From Phytopseudomonas flavescens (GTDB taxonomy: Bacteria; Pseudomonadota; Gammaproteobacteria; Pseudomonadales; Pseudomonadaceae), in NCBI RefSeq assembly GCF_900100535.1, contig NZ_FNDG01000032.1, forward strand, positions 1 to 49,355: a DNA stretch of 49,355 nucleotides, given 5' to 3'. Made by a program: the position numbers and the translations under genes. The notes beneath the pieces were generated by a model, which was given only the letters and a program-made list of their open reading frames with translations, made no database searches and was not told the DNA's origin. Shown piece by piece: positions 32,745 through 40,931 of this stretch. How positions within the stretch are numbered: the stretch's first letter is position 1; each line of letters starts with the position of its first letter.

Positions 32745-32830
32745 GTAGGGTGGATCGCGCTTCATCGATCCACCGAGCGGTGTGTCGGTGGATGTGAAAA
32801 GCGACAGCTACGCGCCCCGATCCACCCTAC
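32745..32830. repeat. GTAGGGTGGA-type hairpin element inside an operon
   Basis: An 86-bp copy from GTAGGGTGGATCGCGCTTC to TCCACCCTAC fills the hydratase-to-acyl-CoA-dehydrogenase gap. Its end lies 19 bp before the next ATG, so the long hairpin lies between co-transcribed genes and could influence mRNA processing. Confidence 0.85.
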
Positions 32831-32849
32831 GTTTAACCGAGGAACCGTT

Positions 32850-34013
32850 ATGACCCCCAACAACAACGAAGAACTGAATGCCATCCGCGAAGGCGTACGC
32901 GGCCTGTGTGCCGAATTTCCTGCCGAATACTGGCGCAAGATCGATGAACAGAAGGGCTTCCCGGAAGCCTTCGTGGCGGCCATGACCGAAGCCGGCTGGC
33001 TGTCGGCGATGATCCCGGAACAATACGGCGGCTCTGGCCTGGGCCTGGCCGAAGCCTCGGTGATCCTCGAGGAGGTGAACCGCTGCGGCGGCAACTCCGG
33101 CACCATCCACGGGCAGATGTACAACATGTTCACCCTGCTGCGTAACGGTAGCGACGAACAGAAAAGCTATTACCTGCCGAAGCTGGCCAGCGGCGAGCTG
33201 CGCCTGCAGTCCATGGGCGTGACCGAGCCCACCACCGGCACCGACACCACCAAGATCAAGACCACCGCCGTGCGCCAGGGCGACAAGTACGTGATCAACG
33301 GCCAGAAGGTATGGATCTCGCGCATCCAGCATTCCGACCTGATGATCCTGCTGGCGCGCACCACGCCGCTCGCCGAGGTGAAGAAGAAATCCGAAGGTAT
33401 GTCGATCTTCCTGGTCGACCTGCGCACCGCCATCGGCAACGGCCTGACCGTGCAGCCGATCGCCAACATGGTCAACCATGAGACCAACGAGCTGTTCTTC
33501 GACAACCTGGAAATTCCTGCCAGCAGTTTGATCGGCGAGGAGGGCAAGGGCTTCCGCTACATCCTCGACGGCCTGAATGCCGAGCGTACGCTGATCGCTG
33601 CCGAGTGCATCGGCGATGGTCGCTGGTTCATCGAAAAAGCCAGTGCCTACGCCCGTGATCGCGTGGTGTTCGGCCGCCCGATCGGCCAGAACCAGGGTGT
33701 GCAGTTCCCTATCGCCAAGGCCCATATCGAAGTGGAGGCCGCCGACCTGATGCGCTGGCGCGCCTGCGAGCAGTACGACCGTGGCGAGAACGCCGGGGCC
33801 AGCGCCAACATGGCCAAGTACCTGGCGGCGGAAGCCTCCTGGGCGGCGGCCAACGCCTGCCTGCAGACCCATGGCGGCTTCGGCTTCGCCAATGAATACG
33901 ACGTCGAGCGCAAGTTCCGCGAGACCCGCCTGTACCAGGTGGCGCCGATCTCCACCAACCTGATCATGTCCTACGTGGCCGAGCACCTGCTCGAGCTGCC
34001 GCGCAGTTTTTAA
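32850..34013 (+). CDS. Acyl-CoA dehydrogenase family protein (itaconate-type cluster)
   Basis: A 387-residue FAD-dependent acyl-CoA dehydrogenase with the usual order of N-terminal helical domain, middle beta domain (GVTEPTTGTD and KVWISRIQHSD) and C-terminal helical domain (LNAERTLIAAECIG to THGGFGFANEYDVER). The canonical catalytic Glu of MCAD-type enzymes, in the Y-E-G-T motif after the RD[AT]R segment, is absent: here the sequence is ETRLYQVAPISTN. Glu245 in LNAER lies where isovaleryl-CoA dehydrogenase keeps its base, so it may act instead. The equivalent gene in P. aeruginosa (PA0879) has no assigned step. It precedes mmgE/prpD by 10 bp. A role in removing side products of the pathway is a guess. 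Confidence 0.9.
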   Translation: MTPNNNEELNAIREGVRGLCAEFPAEYWRKIDEQKGFPEAFVAAMTEAGWLSAMIPEQYGGSGLGLAEASVILEEVNRCGGNSGTIHGQMYNMFTLLRNGSDEQKSYYLPKLASGELRLQSMGVTEPTTGTDTTKIKTTAVRQGDKYVINGQKVWISRIQHSDLMILLARTTPLAEVKKKSEGMSIFLVDLRTAIGNGLTVQPIANMVNHETNELFFDNLEIPASSLIGEEGKGFRYILDGLNAERTLIAAECIGDGRWFIEKASAYARDRVVFGRPIGQNQGVQFPIAKAHIEVEAADLMRWRACEQYDRGENAGASANMAKYLAAEASWAAANACLQTHGGFGFANEYDVERKFRETRLYQVAPISTNLIMSYVAEHLLELPRSF

Positions 34014-34023
34014 GGAGCTTGCC

Positions 34024-35376
34024 ATGAGCACCCATACTCAGCAGCTCGCTGCATTTCTAGCCGACCTCCGTTATGAGCAGATCCCCACGCAGGTGCTGGA
34101 TCGTACCGAAGACCTGTTCCTCGACTGGCTCGGTTCGGCCCTGGCCAGTGAAGGCGCGCGGCCGATTCCGCTGTTCGAAGCCTATGCGCAGAAGATGGGC
34201 CCGGCCGATGGCCCGGCGCGCATTCTGGTCAACGGTCGCGGCACCTCGGCGTACTTCGCGGCGCTGGTCAACGGCGCTTCGTCCCATCTGGTCGAGCAGG
34301 ATGACCTGCACAACAGCTCGGTGCTGCACCCGGCCACCGTGGTATTCCCGGCGGCCCTGGCGGCCGCGCAGGATCTGGGCAAGTCCGGCCGCGAGCTGTT
34401 GCTGGCCTCGGTGGCCGGCTACGAGGCGGGCATCCGCATCGGTGAATTCCTCGGCCGCTCCCATTACCGCATCTTCCACACCACGGCCACGGTCGGCACC
34501 CTGGCCGCTGCCGTGGCGGTGGGCAAGCTGCTGAACTTCGACAAACAGCAGTTCATTCACCTGCTCGGCAATGCCGGCACCCAGGCCGCCGGGCTCTGGG
34601 AGTTCCTGCGCGACGCCGCCGACTCCAAGCAACTGCATACCGCCAAGGCCGCCGCCGATGGCCTGCTGGCCGCGTACTTCACCGAGCAGGGCCTGACCGG
34701 CGCACGGAACATCCTCGAGGGCGAGCAGGGCATGGCCGCCGGGATGTCCAGCGATGCCAACCCGAGCAAACTGTCGGATCGCCTCGGCAGCCGCTGGGCG
34801 CTGGCGGAGACCTCGTTCAAGTTCCATGCCTCCTGCCGGCATACCCACCCGGCCGCCGATGCGCTGCTGGGCCTGATGCAGCGCGAAGGCCTGCGGCATG
34901 GCGACATCGCCCAGGTGATCACCCATGTGCACCAGGGCGCCATCGATGTGCTGGGGCGTGTGGTGGTGCCGCAGACCGTGCACCAGGCCAAGTTTTCCAT
35001 GGGTACCGTGCTGGGCCTGATCGCCGTGCATGGCAAGGCGCAGCTCAGCGAGTTCGAGAAGCTGTCGCTCAGCGATGCTGAGGTCAGCGAATTCAGGGGC
35101 AAGGTCAGCATGCGCCTCGACCCCGAGGTGGATGGCGCCTATCCGGCGCGCTGGCTGGGTCGGGTCGAGGTGCTCACCACCGACGGCCGTACCCTGCGCG
35201 GCGCCATCGACGAGCCCAAGGGCGATCCGGGCAACACCCTCGACCGCGCCGAGCTGGAAGACAAGTTCCGCCGCCTGCTGGCATTCGCCGGCAAGCGCAG
35301 CGAGGACGAAGCCGGTGTGCTGATCGAGCGGGTCTGGCGTCTGCGCGAAACGAAAGACCTGAGCGACCTGGCCTGA
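34024..35376 (+). CDS. MmgE/PrpD family protein
   Basis: A 450-residue protein of the MmgE/PrpD fold (2-methylcitrate dehydratase and cis-aconitate decarboxylase family). Readable family parts are YEQIPTQVLDRTEDLFLDWL at the start, GASSHLVEQDDLHNSSVLHP in the active-site region (His and Asp), HASCRHTHPAADALL, and VVPQTVHQAKFSMG. Members dehydrate 2-methylcitrate or, in animals and fungi, decarboxylate cis-aconitate to itaconate. Here the neighbours suggest a C5/C6 tricarboxylate or itaconate-derived substrate. In P. aeruginosa a short VOC gene lies between the dehydrogenase and this gene; here they are only 10 bp apart and no VOC gene intervenes. Exact reaction unknown. Confidence 0.9.
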   Translation: MSTHTQQLAAFLADLRYEQIPTQVLDRTEDLFLDWLGSALASEGARPIPLFEAYAQKMGPADGPARILVNGRGTSAYFAALVNGASSHLVEQDDLHNSSVLHPATVVFPAALAAAQDLGKSGRELLLASVAGYEAGIRIGEFLGRSHYRIFHTTATVGTLAAAVAVGKLLNFDKQQFIHLLGNAGTQAAGLWEFLRDAADSKQLHTAKAAADGLLAAYFTEQGLTGARNILEGEQGMAAGMSSDANPSKLSDRLGSRWALAETSFKFHASCRHTHPAADALLGLMQREGLRHGDIAQVITHVHQGAIDVLGRVVVPQTVHQAKFSMGTVLGLIAVHGKAQLSEFEKLSLSDAEVSEFRGKVSMRLDPEVDGAYPARWLGRVEVLTTDGRTLRGAIDEPKGDPGNTLDRAELEDKFRRLLAFAGKRSEDEAGVLIERVWRLRETKDLSDLA

Positions 35377-35395
35377 AGGCGGGCTTCGACTTTCC

Positions 35396-35439
35396 GGTGG
35401 GTCGGTGAAGCGCGGACTACGCGTCCCGATCCACCCTAC
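35396..35439. repeat. Degenerate GTAGGGTGGA-type element
   Basis: Only the right end is intact: GGTGGGTCGGTGAAGCGCGG then TACGCGTCCCGATCCACC and CTAC. It lies between the MmgE/PrpD stop and the CoA-transferase ATG, 18 bp before the latter. Confidence 0.6.
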
Positions 35440-35456
35440 GGATTAAGGAACCGGAC

Positions 35457-36659
35457 ATGAATAACGCACAGCAAACCCGGCCCCTGGATGGCATCACCGT
35501 GGTCAGCCTGGAACACGCCATCGCGGCACCGTTCTGCACCCGTCAGCTCGCCGACATGGGCGCCCGGGTGGTCAAGGTCGAGCGCCCCGGCAGTGGCGAT
35601 TTCGCCCGCGGTTACGACGAGCGGGTCAATGGCCTGGCGTCGCACTTTGTGTGGACCAACCGTTCCAAGGAGAGCCTGACCCTCGACCTCAAGCAGGACG
35701 CTGCCGGTGAGGTGCTCGACAGCCTGCTGGCAAAGGCCGACGTGCTGGTGCAGAACCTCGCACCGGGCGCGGCGACGCGCATGGGCCTGTCGTTCGAGGC
35801 GCTGCATGAGCGCTTCCCGACGCTGATCGTCTGCGACATTTCCGGCTACGGCGAAGGCGGCAGCTACGAGAAGAAGAAGGCCTACGACCTGCTGATCCAG
35901 AGCGAGGGGGGCTTCCTGTCGGTCACTGGCGGGGCCGGCGACGACCAACTGGCCAAGGCCGGTTGCTCCATCGCCGATATCGCCGCTGGCATGTATGCCT
36001 ACAGCAACATTCTTTCGGCCCTGCTGCTGCGTGGCAGGACCGGTCTGGGCAGCCGCATCGATGTGAGCATGCTCGAGAGCCTGGTCGAGTGGATGGGTTA
36101 TCCCCTGTACTACGCCTACGACGGTGCCACGCCGCCGCCGCGTGCCGGGGCCGCCCACTCGACCATCTATCCTTATGGCCCATTCCCCGCTGGCGACGGC
36201 GGCACGGTGATGCTCGGCCTGCAGAACGAGCGCGAATGGCAGGCATTCTGCGAGCGGGTGCTGTTGCAGCCGGAACTGGCGACCGATGAGCGTTTCTCGG
36301 CGAACTCCAGGCGTTCGGCCAATCGTGAGGCGCTGCGCTCGATCATCGTAGGCACCTTTGCCGTGCTCAGTGCCGAACAGGTGATCGAACGGCTGGAACA
36401 GGCACAGATCGCCAACGCCCATGTCAATGACATGGCCGGTGTCTGGGCCCACCCGCAGCTCAAGGCACGCGATCGCTGGCGTCAGGTGGACAGCCCGGCA
36501 GGCAGCCTGCCCGCGCTGCTGCCGCCTGGCAGCAACAGCGCCTTCAGCCCGCGGATGGATGCGGTGCCGGCGCTGGGCGAGCACACCGAAGCCTTGCTGG
36601 CCGAGCTGGGCTACGGCGATGCCGCGATAGCCGGCCTGAAGGTCAGCGGCGCGGTTTGA
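35457..36659 (+). CDS. ict: Itaconate CoA-transferase-like (CaiB/BaiF family III)
   Basis: A 400-residue family III CoA-transferase. The family start LDGITVVSLEHAIAAPFCTR is present, then KVERPGSGDFAR, VDI-type strands, and IADIAAGMYAYSNILSALLL, whose Asp174 lies at the place of the catalytic Asp169 of formyl-CoA transferase. Such enzymes pass CoA from succinyl-CoA or another donor to a free acid. The homologous position in P. aeruginosa (PA0882) encodes the itaconate CoA-transferase Ict, from memory; the substrate here is inferred from the neighbouring hydratase and CitE-like lyase. The start has TAAGGA before the ATG. A REP palindrome (36692-36742) separates it from the lyase gene. Confidence 0.87.
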   Translation: MNNAQQTRPLDGITVVSLEHAIAAPFCTRQLADMGARVVKVERPGSGDFARGYDERVNGLASHFVWTNRSKESLTLDLKQDAAGEVLDSLLAKADVLVQNLAPGAATRMGLSFEALHERFPTLIVCDISGYGEGGSYEKKKAYDLLIQSEGGFLSVTGGAGDDQLAKAGCSIADIAAGMYAYSNILSALLLRGRTGLGSRIDVSMLESLVEWMGYPLYYAYDGATPPPRAGAAHSTIYPYGPFPAGDGGTVMLGLQNEREWQAFCERVLLQPELATDERFSANSRRSANREALRSIIVGTFAVLSAEQVIERLEQAQIANAHVNDMAGVWAHPQLKARDRWRQVDSPAGSLPALLPPGSNSAFSPRMDAVPALGEHTEALLAELGYGDAAIAGLKVSGAV

Positions 36660-36691
36660 GGTTTGTGGCCAGGACCTCGGTTTGCGTTTTT

Positions 36692-36742
36692 CTGTGGGAG
36701 CGCGCCATGCGTACGAATCACGGGCATGGCCCGTTCCCACAG
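36692..36742. repeat. REP palindrome
   Basis: CTGTGGGAGCGCGCCATGCG pairs with CGGGCATGGCCCGTTCCCAC with some mismatches. It lies in the 155-bp gap between the CoA-transferase and the CitE-like lyase gene, and belongs to the same family as 20977-21028 and 21955-22021. Confidence 0.8.
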
Positions 36743-36814
36743 GCAACGTGCTGATCGCCCACAACGCCAAGCGCTCCCTCCAATTAACGAGTTTCACGTC
36801 AGGAAGCAGATGCC

Positions 36815-37639
36815 ATGACGACACCCATCATCCGAACCGCGCTGTTCGTTCCCGCCTCGCGCCCCGAGCGCATCCCCAAGGCGCTGGCCAGTGGCGCCGA
36901 CGCGGTAATTGTCGATCTTGAGGATGCGGTACAGGAAAGCCTCAAGGTCGAAGCGCGCGACAACCTGAAGCGTTTCCTGACCGACAATCCCGAAGCGCGT
37001 CTGCTGGTGCGTATCAACTCCTCCGAACACGCCGGGCACGCCGCGGACATCGCGCTGTGCCAGCGCCATGAAGGCGTTATCGGCGTGCTGCTGCCCAAGG
37101 TGGAGAGCGTGGCGCAGGTGGCGCGGGTCGCCGAGGCCGGCAAACCGATATGGCCGATCATCGAAAGCGCCCGTGGCCTGCATGAGCTGCCGGCCATCGC
37201 CACGGCCGCCGGTGTCGAGCGGCTGTCGTTCGGCGCCCTGGATCTGGGCCTCGACCTGGGCCTGAACAGCGGCACCACGGCGGCCGAGCGCCTGCTCGAC
37301 CAGGCCCGTTACGCGATCCTGCTGCACAGCCGGCTGGCCGGGCTGGCGGCGCCGCTGGACAGCGTATTCCCGGCGATCCAGGACCAGGCCGGCCTCGACC
37401 GCGCCAGCCGCGATGCGCGTGACACGGGCTTCGGCGGGCTGCTGTGCATCCACCCCTGCCAGATCGCCGTGGTGCATCGGGCGCTGGCGCCATCGGCCGA
37501 GGAACTGGCCTGGGCACGCCGGGTGCTGCAGGCCGGCGCGGGCGGCGACGGTGTGTTCGTGGTCGACGGACAGATGGTCGATGCACCGGTGGTCGGCCGC
37601 GCCAGACGCATCGCCGAGCGTGCCGGGGCAGCGGGCTAG
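36815..37639 (+). CDS. ccl: Citramalyl-CoA lyase-like (CitE/HpcH family)
   Basis: A 274-residue CitE-type lyase (PEP/pyruvate-fold barrel). The family start TALFVPASRPERIPKALASG leads into ADAVIVDLEDAVQES, which holds Mg2+ ligands. LLVRINSSEHAG carries the CoA/substrate Arg, and LLPKVESVAQV supplies the Lys-x-Glu pair. The C-terminal part has GALDLGLDLGL. In P. aeruginosa (PA0883) the homologue cleaves citramalyl-CoA to acetyl-CoA and pyruvate, the last step of itaconate breakdown; the assignment follows from that locus. The ATG has GGAAGC before it. The next gene, dctP, has its own promoter-like region in the 127-bp gap. Confidence 0.87.
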   Translation: MTTPIIRTALFVPASRPERIPKALASGADAVIVDLEDAVQESLKVEARDNLKRFLTDNPEARLLVRINSSEHAGHAADIALCQRHEGVIGVLLPKVESVAQVARVAEAGKPIWPIIESARGLHELPAIATAAGVERLSFGALDLGLDLGLNSGTTAAERLLDQARYAILLHSRLAGLAAPLDSVFPAIQDQAGLDRASRDARDTGFGGLLCIHPCQIAVVHRALAPSAEELAWARRVLQAGAGGDGVFVVDGQMVDAPVVGRARRIAERAGAAG

Positions 37640-37662
37640 GCGGCGTTCGGCGATGGTGAACG

Positions 37663-37711
37663 CGCCTTTGCACAATGGTGAATTCCGTGCAGGGATCGCA
37701 ACGTTGTAAAC
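37663..37711 (+). promoter_or_regulatory. Candidate LysR-controlled promoter of dctP (copy 1)
   Basis: TTTGCACAATGGTGAATT lies upstream of dctP and contains a T-N11-A spacing. TAAACA about 34 bases beyond its core could be a -10. The layout resembles that at 47387-47430 and 49105-49149, so a common LysR operator is likely, but this copy is the least like the others. Confidence 0.4.
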
Positions 37712-37766
37712 AGTGATCAGTGGCTCGAACGACTGCCCAACTACAAAAACAAGATGAGGTACACCC

Positions 37767-38762
37767 ATGCTCAAGCTATCCCTCAAGGCGCTGGTCTGCG
37801 CTGTGTCGCTTTCCGTGGCTGGCGCGTTGCACGCTGCTGATCCCATAAGCATCAAGTTCGCCCACGTGGTTGCCGAGCACACGCCCAAGGGCCAGGGCGC
37901 GCTGCTGTTCAAGAAGTTGGCCGAGGAGCGGCTGTCCGGCCGGGTCAAGGTCGAGGTGTACCCCAACTCCTCGTTGTTCGGTGATGGCAAGGAGATGGAA
38001 GCGCTGCTGCTCGGTGACGTGCAGTTGCTGGCGCCTTCGCTGGCCAAGTTCGAGCATTACGCCAAGCCGATCCAGATCTATGACCTGCCGTTCCTGTTCG
38101 ACAATATGGAGGCGGTCGACCGCTTTCAGGCCAGCGAGCAGGGCAAGGCGCTGCTGACCAGCATGGAAGGCAAGGGCATCACCGGCCTGGCCTATTGGCA
38201 CAACGGCTTGAAGCAGTTGTCGTCGAACAAGGCGATGCACGAACCCAAGGATGCCCGTGGCCTGAAGTTCCGCGTACAGGCTTCCGCGGTGCTCGACGAG
38301 CAGTTCAAGGTGCTGCGTGCCGCGCCACGCAAGATGAGCTTCGCCGAGGTCTATCAGGGCCTGCAGACCGGGGTGGTCAACGGCACCGAGAACACCTGGT
38401 CGAACTACTTCAGCCAGAAGGTGCATGAGGTGCAGCCGTTCTTCACCGAATCCAACCATGGCCTGATCGATTACATGGTGATCACCAACACCAAGTTCTG
38501 GAACAGCCTGCCCGAGGATGTACGCAGCGAGCTGGACACGATCATGGTCGAAGTGACTGCCGAGGTGAACCGTCAGGCCGACGAGCTCAACAAGGAAGCC
38601 CGTGCCGCCATCGTCAAGGCGGGCACCAGCGAGATCATCGAGCTGACTCCCGAGCAGCGCGAGAAATGGCGTGAAGCCATGCGCCCGGTATGGAAGAAAT
38701 TCGAAGGCGAGATCGGTGCCGAGCTGATCGAGGCGGCCGAGGCGTCCAACCAGGCACAGTGA
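37767..38762 (+). CDS. dctP: TRAP transporter substrate-binding protein DctP (copy 1)
   Basis: A 331-residue periplasmic binding protein of the DctP/TAXI-independent TRAP class. The signal peptide (about residues 1-24, ending LHAAD) is followed by ISIKFAHVVAEHTPKGQGAL, and VEVYPNSSLFGDGKEMEALLLG and AYWHNGLKQ follow. LKFRVQ includes the conserved Arg that holds the substrate carboxylate. TRAP binding proteins deliver C4-C5 dicarboxylates to a DctQM permease; no dctQ or dctM follows here, as a terminator and a MarR gene come next. The nearest DctQ start is at 49195. It is highly similar along its whole length to the protein at 47498-48502. Confidence 0.93.
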   Translation: MLKLSLKALVCAVSLSVAGALHAADPISIKFAHVVAEHTPKGQGALLFKKLAEERLSGRVKVEVYPNSSLFGDGKEMEALLLGDVQLLAPSLAKFEHYAKPIQIYDLPFLFDNMEAVDRFQASEQGKALLTSMEGKGITGLAYWHNGLKQLSSNKAMHEPKDARGLKFRVQASAVLDEQFKVLRAAPRKMSFAEVYQGLQTGVVNGTENTWSNYFSQKVHEVQPFFTESNHGLIDYMVITNTKFWNSLPEDVRSELDTIMVEVTAEVNRQADELNKEARAAIVKAGTSEIIELTPEQREKWREAMRPVWKKFEGEIGAELIEAAEASNQAQ

Positions 38763-38783
38763 CAAGCCGCCACGCCCCCAGAG

Positions 38784-38809
38784 GCCGCGTCGACAGGACG
38801 CGGCTTTTT
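38784..38809 (+). terminator. Rho-independent terminator of the itaconate-type operon
   Basis: GCCGCGTC at 38784-38791 pairs perfectly with GACGCGGC at 38797-38804 across a GACAG loop and is followed by TTTTT. It lies 22 bp after the dctP stop. Confidence 0.93.
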
Positions 38810-38891
38810 CGTATCTGCAACCCAGGCCACATTCCCATCCCGGCGGCATGAAGCCCTGGACCGATCGCAGCCCGATCTGCCGCTTCGGAGT

Positions 38892-38930
38892 CTCGGTATA
38901 TTTCAAAGTATTTCTGAAATCGATACCGAG
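38892..38930. promoter_or_regulatory. Long palindrome upstream of marR
   Basis: CTCGGTAT at 38892-38899 and ATACCGAG at 38923-38930 are exact complements, and nested TTTCA/TGAAA extends the symmetry over 39 bp. It lies in the dctP-marR gap, 80 bp before marR, and is AT-rich in the centre. It could be an operator or part of the marR promoter. Confidence 0.5.
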
Positions 38931-38952
38931 TATTACAAAATGTAATTGGGCT

Positions 38953-38999
38953 ATTCACTGCCTGGGCAGTAGTCTGCACGGCATTCACTGCCTGGGCAG
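38953..38999 (+). promoter_or_regulatory. Twin MarR operators before marR-efflux operon
   Basis: ATTCACTGCCTGGGCAG occurs twice, at 38953-38969 and 38983-38999, exactly 30 bp apart, about three helical turns. Each copy holds the palindrome CTGCC-TG-GGCAG, a usual MarR-type site. The second ends 10 bp before the marR ATG, so binding would block transcription of the whole unit. Confidence 0.75.
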
Positions 39000-39009
39000 G
39001 TAATTCCCG

Positions 39010-39477
39010 ATGCCACATTTCGACCGCGAGCGGTTCTCGCTGCAGCACTCCCCCGGCCACCTCATTGCGCTGATCAATCAGCTCAAGGATCGCATGCTGG
39101 AACGCCATCTGGTGGACCACGGCGTGACTGCCGCGCAGTTCAAGGTGGTGCTGCTGATCAGCCAGAGCCGCGCCAGCACGCCCGCCGATCTGGTGCGTTT
39201 GCTCAGTCTCGACAGCGGGGCGATGACCCGCATGCTCGACCGCCTGGAGCAGAAGGGCCTGCTGACTCGCGAACGCAGCCATGAGGATCGCCGCCAGGTA
39301 CGCCTCAGGCTCACCGAGGCGGGCAATGCCCTCGGCGTGCGAGTGCCGCAGATCGCCGCGGATGCCACCAATGAGCTGACCGGCTGCCTGAGCCGCACCG
39401 AACTCGACGAATTCCAACGCCTGTTGAAAAAAATGCTGATGGCCGCCGATGCGCTGCCGCACGTGCCAGGAGAATGA
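39010..39477 (+). CDS. MarR-family repressor of the adjacent efflux operon
   Basis: A 155-residue MarR-family winged-helix regulator. Helices LIALINQLKDRMLERHL, the recognition region TPADLVRLLSLDSGAMTRML, DRLEQKGLLTRERSHEDRRQ and the wing VRLRLTEAGNALG are all readable; the C-terminal part forms the dimer interface. It sits in front of an outer-membrane channel, membrane fusion protein and EmrB-type pump, and the last codon of marR overlaps the ATG of the next gene (ATGA), so the four are one operon. Twin palindromes directly upstream suggest autorepression lifted by a drug-like ligand. Confidence 0.92.
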   Translation: MPHFDRERFSLQHSPGHLIALINQLKDRMLERHLVDHGVTAAQFKVVLLISQSRASTPADLVRLLSLDSGAMTRMLDRLEQKGLLTRERSHEDRRQVRLRLTEAGNALGVRVPQIAADATNELTGCLSRTELDEFQRLLKKMLMAADALPHVPGE

Positions 39478-40922
39478 TGAACACCATGCCGTTGCGTACC
39501 CCCTTGACCCTGATTTTCAGCGCGCTACTGCTGGCCGCCTGTGCCTCGCAGGAGGGCCTGCACACCGAAGGTCATACCCTGGATGCCGCCAGCCTGCAGG
39601 GGCAGACCTTTGCCGCCAACCTGTCGCCGGCTGCCTGGCCGGCGAGTGACTGGTGGAATCGCCTGGGTGATCCGCAGTTGAGCGGGCTGATCGAAGAGGC
39701 CCTGGGCAGCAACCCGGACCTGCAGGTCGCCGATGCCCGTGCCCGCCAGGCCAACGCTGCTGTGCTGGCCGCCGATGCGCAGCGTCAGCCGACCTTGGAC
39801 GCCAATGCCAACGTCACCCGCTCACGCTCCGCCCGGGTCGATGACCCCAGCGGGCAGGGCGGCCGTTACGGCACCTTGCGCAGCCTGTCGCTGGAGGGTG
39901 GCTACCGCTTCGATCTGTGGGGTGGCGAGCGGGCCGCCTGGGAAGCGGCGCTGGGCCGTGCCCGTGCCAGTGAGGTGGATCGCCAGGGCGCGCGCCTGAC
40001 CCTGGCCGCCGATGTGACCCGCGCCTACAACGACCTCGGCCTGGCCTACGCCACCCGGGATCTTGCCGAGCAGGACCTCAAGCGCAGTCGCGACATGCTC
40101 GACCTGGCCCGCAGCCGTGTCGATGCCGGCCTCGACAGCGAATACCAGTTGCAACAGACCCAGAGCCTGGAAGCCGCCGCCGAAGCCAGCCTGACCGCCG
40201 CCACCGGGCAGGTCGACAGTGCGCGCATTCGCCTGGCCGTGATGCTTGGCCAGGGCCCGGATCGCGGTGCCACGCTGCCCCGGCCGCAGCTGATCGCCCC
40301 CACGGCGGTCAGCCTGCCGGCCAACGTGCCGGCCGAGTTGCTTGGCCGTCGTCCCGACCTGGTCGCCGCGCGCTGGCGCGTCGAGGCAGCCACCCGCGAT
40401 ATCGATGCCAGCAAGGCCGATTTCTACCCCAACCTCAATCTGAGCGTCGCTGCTGGCAGCAAGTCGCTGCTCGGCGATGCGATGTTCGGTGGCGCCAGCC
40501 GCTTCTTCAGCGTTGGCCCGGCTCTCAGCCTGCCGATCTTCGACGGTGGCGCTCGGCGCGCCGCGCTGGCTGGGCGCAACGCCGATTACGACGTGGCCGT
40601 GGCGCAGTACAACCAGACCCTGGTTGGCGCGCTCGGCGATATCGGTGACGGCATCAGCCGCATTCGCTCCCTCGAGCAGCAGATCGAGCAGCAGCAACGG
40701 GCCCGTGACATCGCCCGCAGTTCCTACGACATCGCCATGCAGCGCTATGCCGATGGCATCGGCAATTACCTCGATGCGCTGAGCGTCGAGCAGCAACTGC
40801 TGCAGAGCGAACGTCAACTGGCCAATCTGCGTGCCGAGCGTATCGACGCGTCGGTGCTGCTGATGCAGGCCCTGGGTGGTGGCTTCGAGGCTGCCGCTCC
40901 ATCATCCACTTCCGCACGCTGA
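39474..40922 (+). CDS. Outer-membrane efflux lipoprotein, NodT family
   Basis: A 482-residue outer-membrane factor (OprM/NodT type), the outer channel of a tripartite pump. The lipoprotein signal ends in LLAAC; the mature part starts with a conserved AWPASDWWNRLGDPQLSGLI. Two OEP domains follow, with helical stretches such as RDLQVADARARQANAAVL, LAADVTRAYNDLGLAY and LDALSVEQQLLQSERQLANL. The ATG overlaps the marR stop by 4 bp, so coupling is likely; an in-frame ATG one codon later is also possible. The next gene, emrA-like, begins 9 bp after the stop. Together the products would export a hydrophobic acid or drug past both membranes. Confidence 0.92.
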   Translation: MMNTMPLRTPLTLIFSALLLAACASQEGLHTEGHTLDAASLQGQTFAANLSPAAWPASDWWNRLGDPQLSGLIEEALGSNPDLQVADARARQANAAVLAADAQRQPTLDANANVTRSRSARVDDPSGQGGRYGTLRSLSLEGGYRFDLWGGERAAWEAALGRARASEVDRQGARLTLAADVTRAYNDLGLAYATRDLAEQDLKRSRDMLDLARSRVDAGLDSEYQLQQTQSLEAAAEASLTAATGQVDSARIRLAVMLGQGPDRGATLPRPQLIAPTAVSLPANVPAELLGRRPDLVAARWRVEAATRDIDASKADFYPNLNLSVAAGSKSLLGDAMFGGASRFFSVGPALSLPIFDGGARRAALAGRNADYDVAVAQYNQTLVGALGDIGDGISRIRSLEQQIEQQQRARDIARSSYDIAMQRYADGIGNYLDALSVEQQLLQSERQLANLRAERIDASVLLMQALGGGFEAAAPSSTSAR

Positions 40923-40931
40923 GTACTCGCC

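Noticed and set aside
32808..34031. A 407-codon frame opposite the acyl-CoA dehydrogenase gene
   Set aside because: Shadow; the plus frame has the full dehydrogenase signature.
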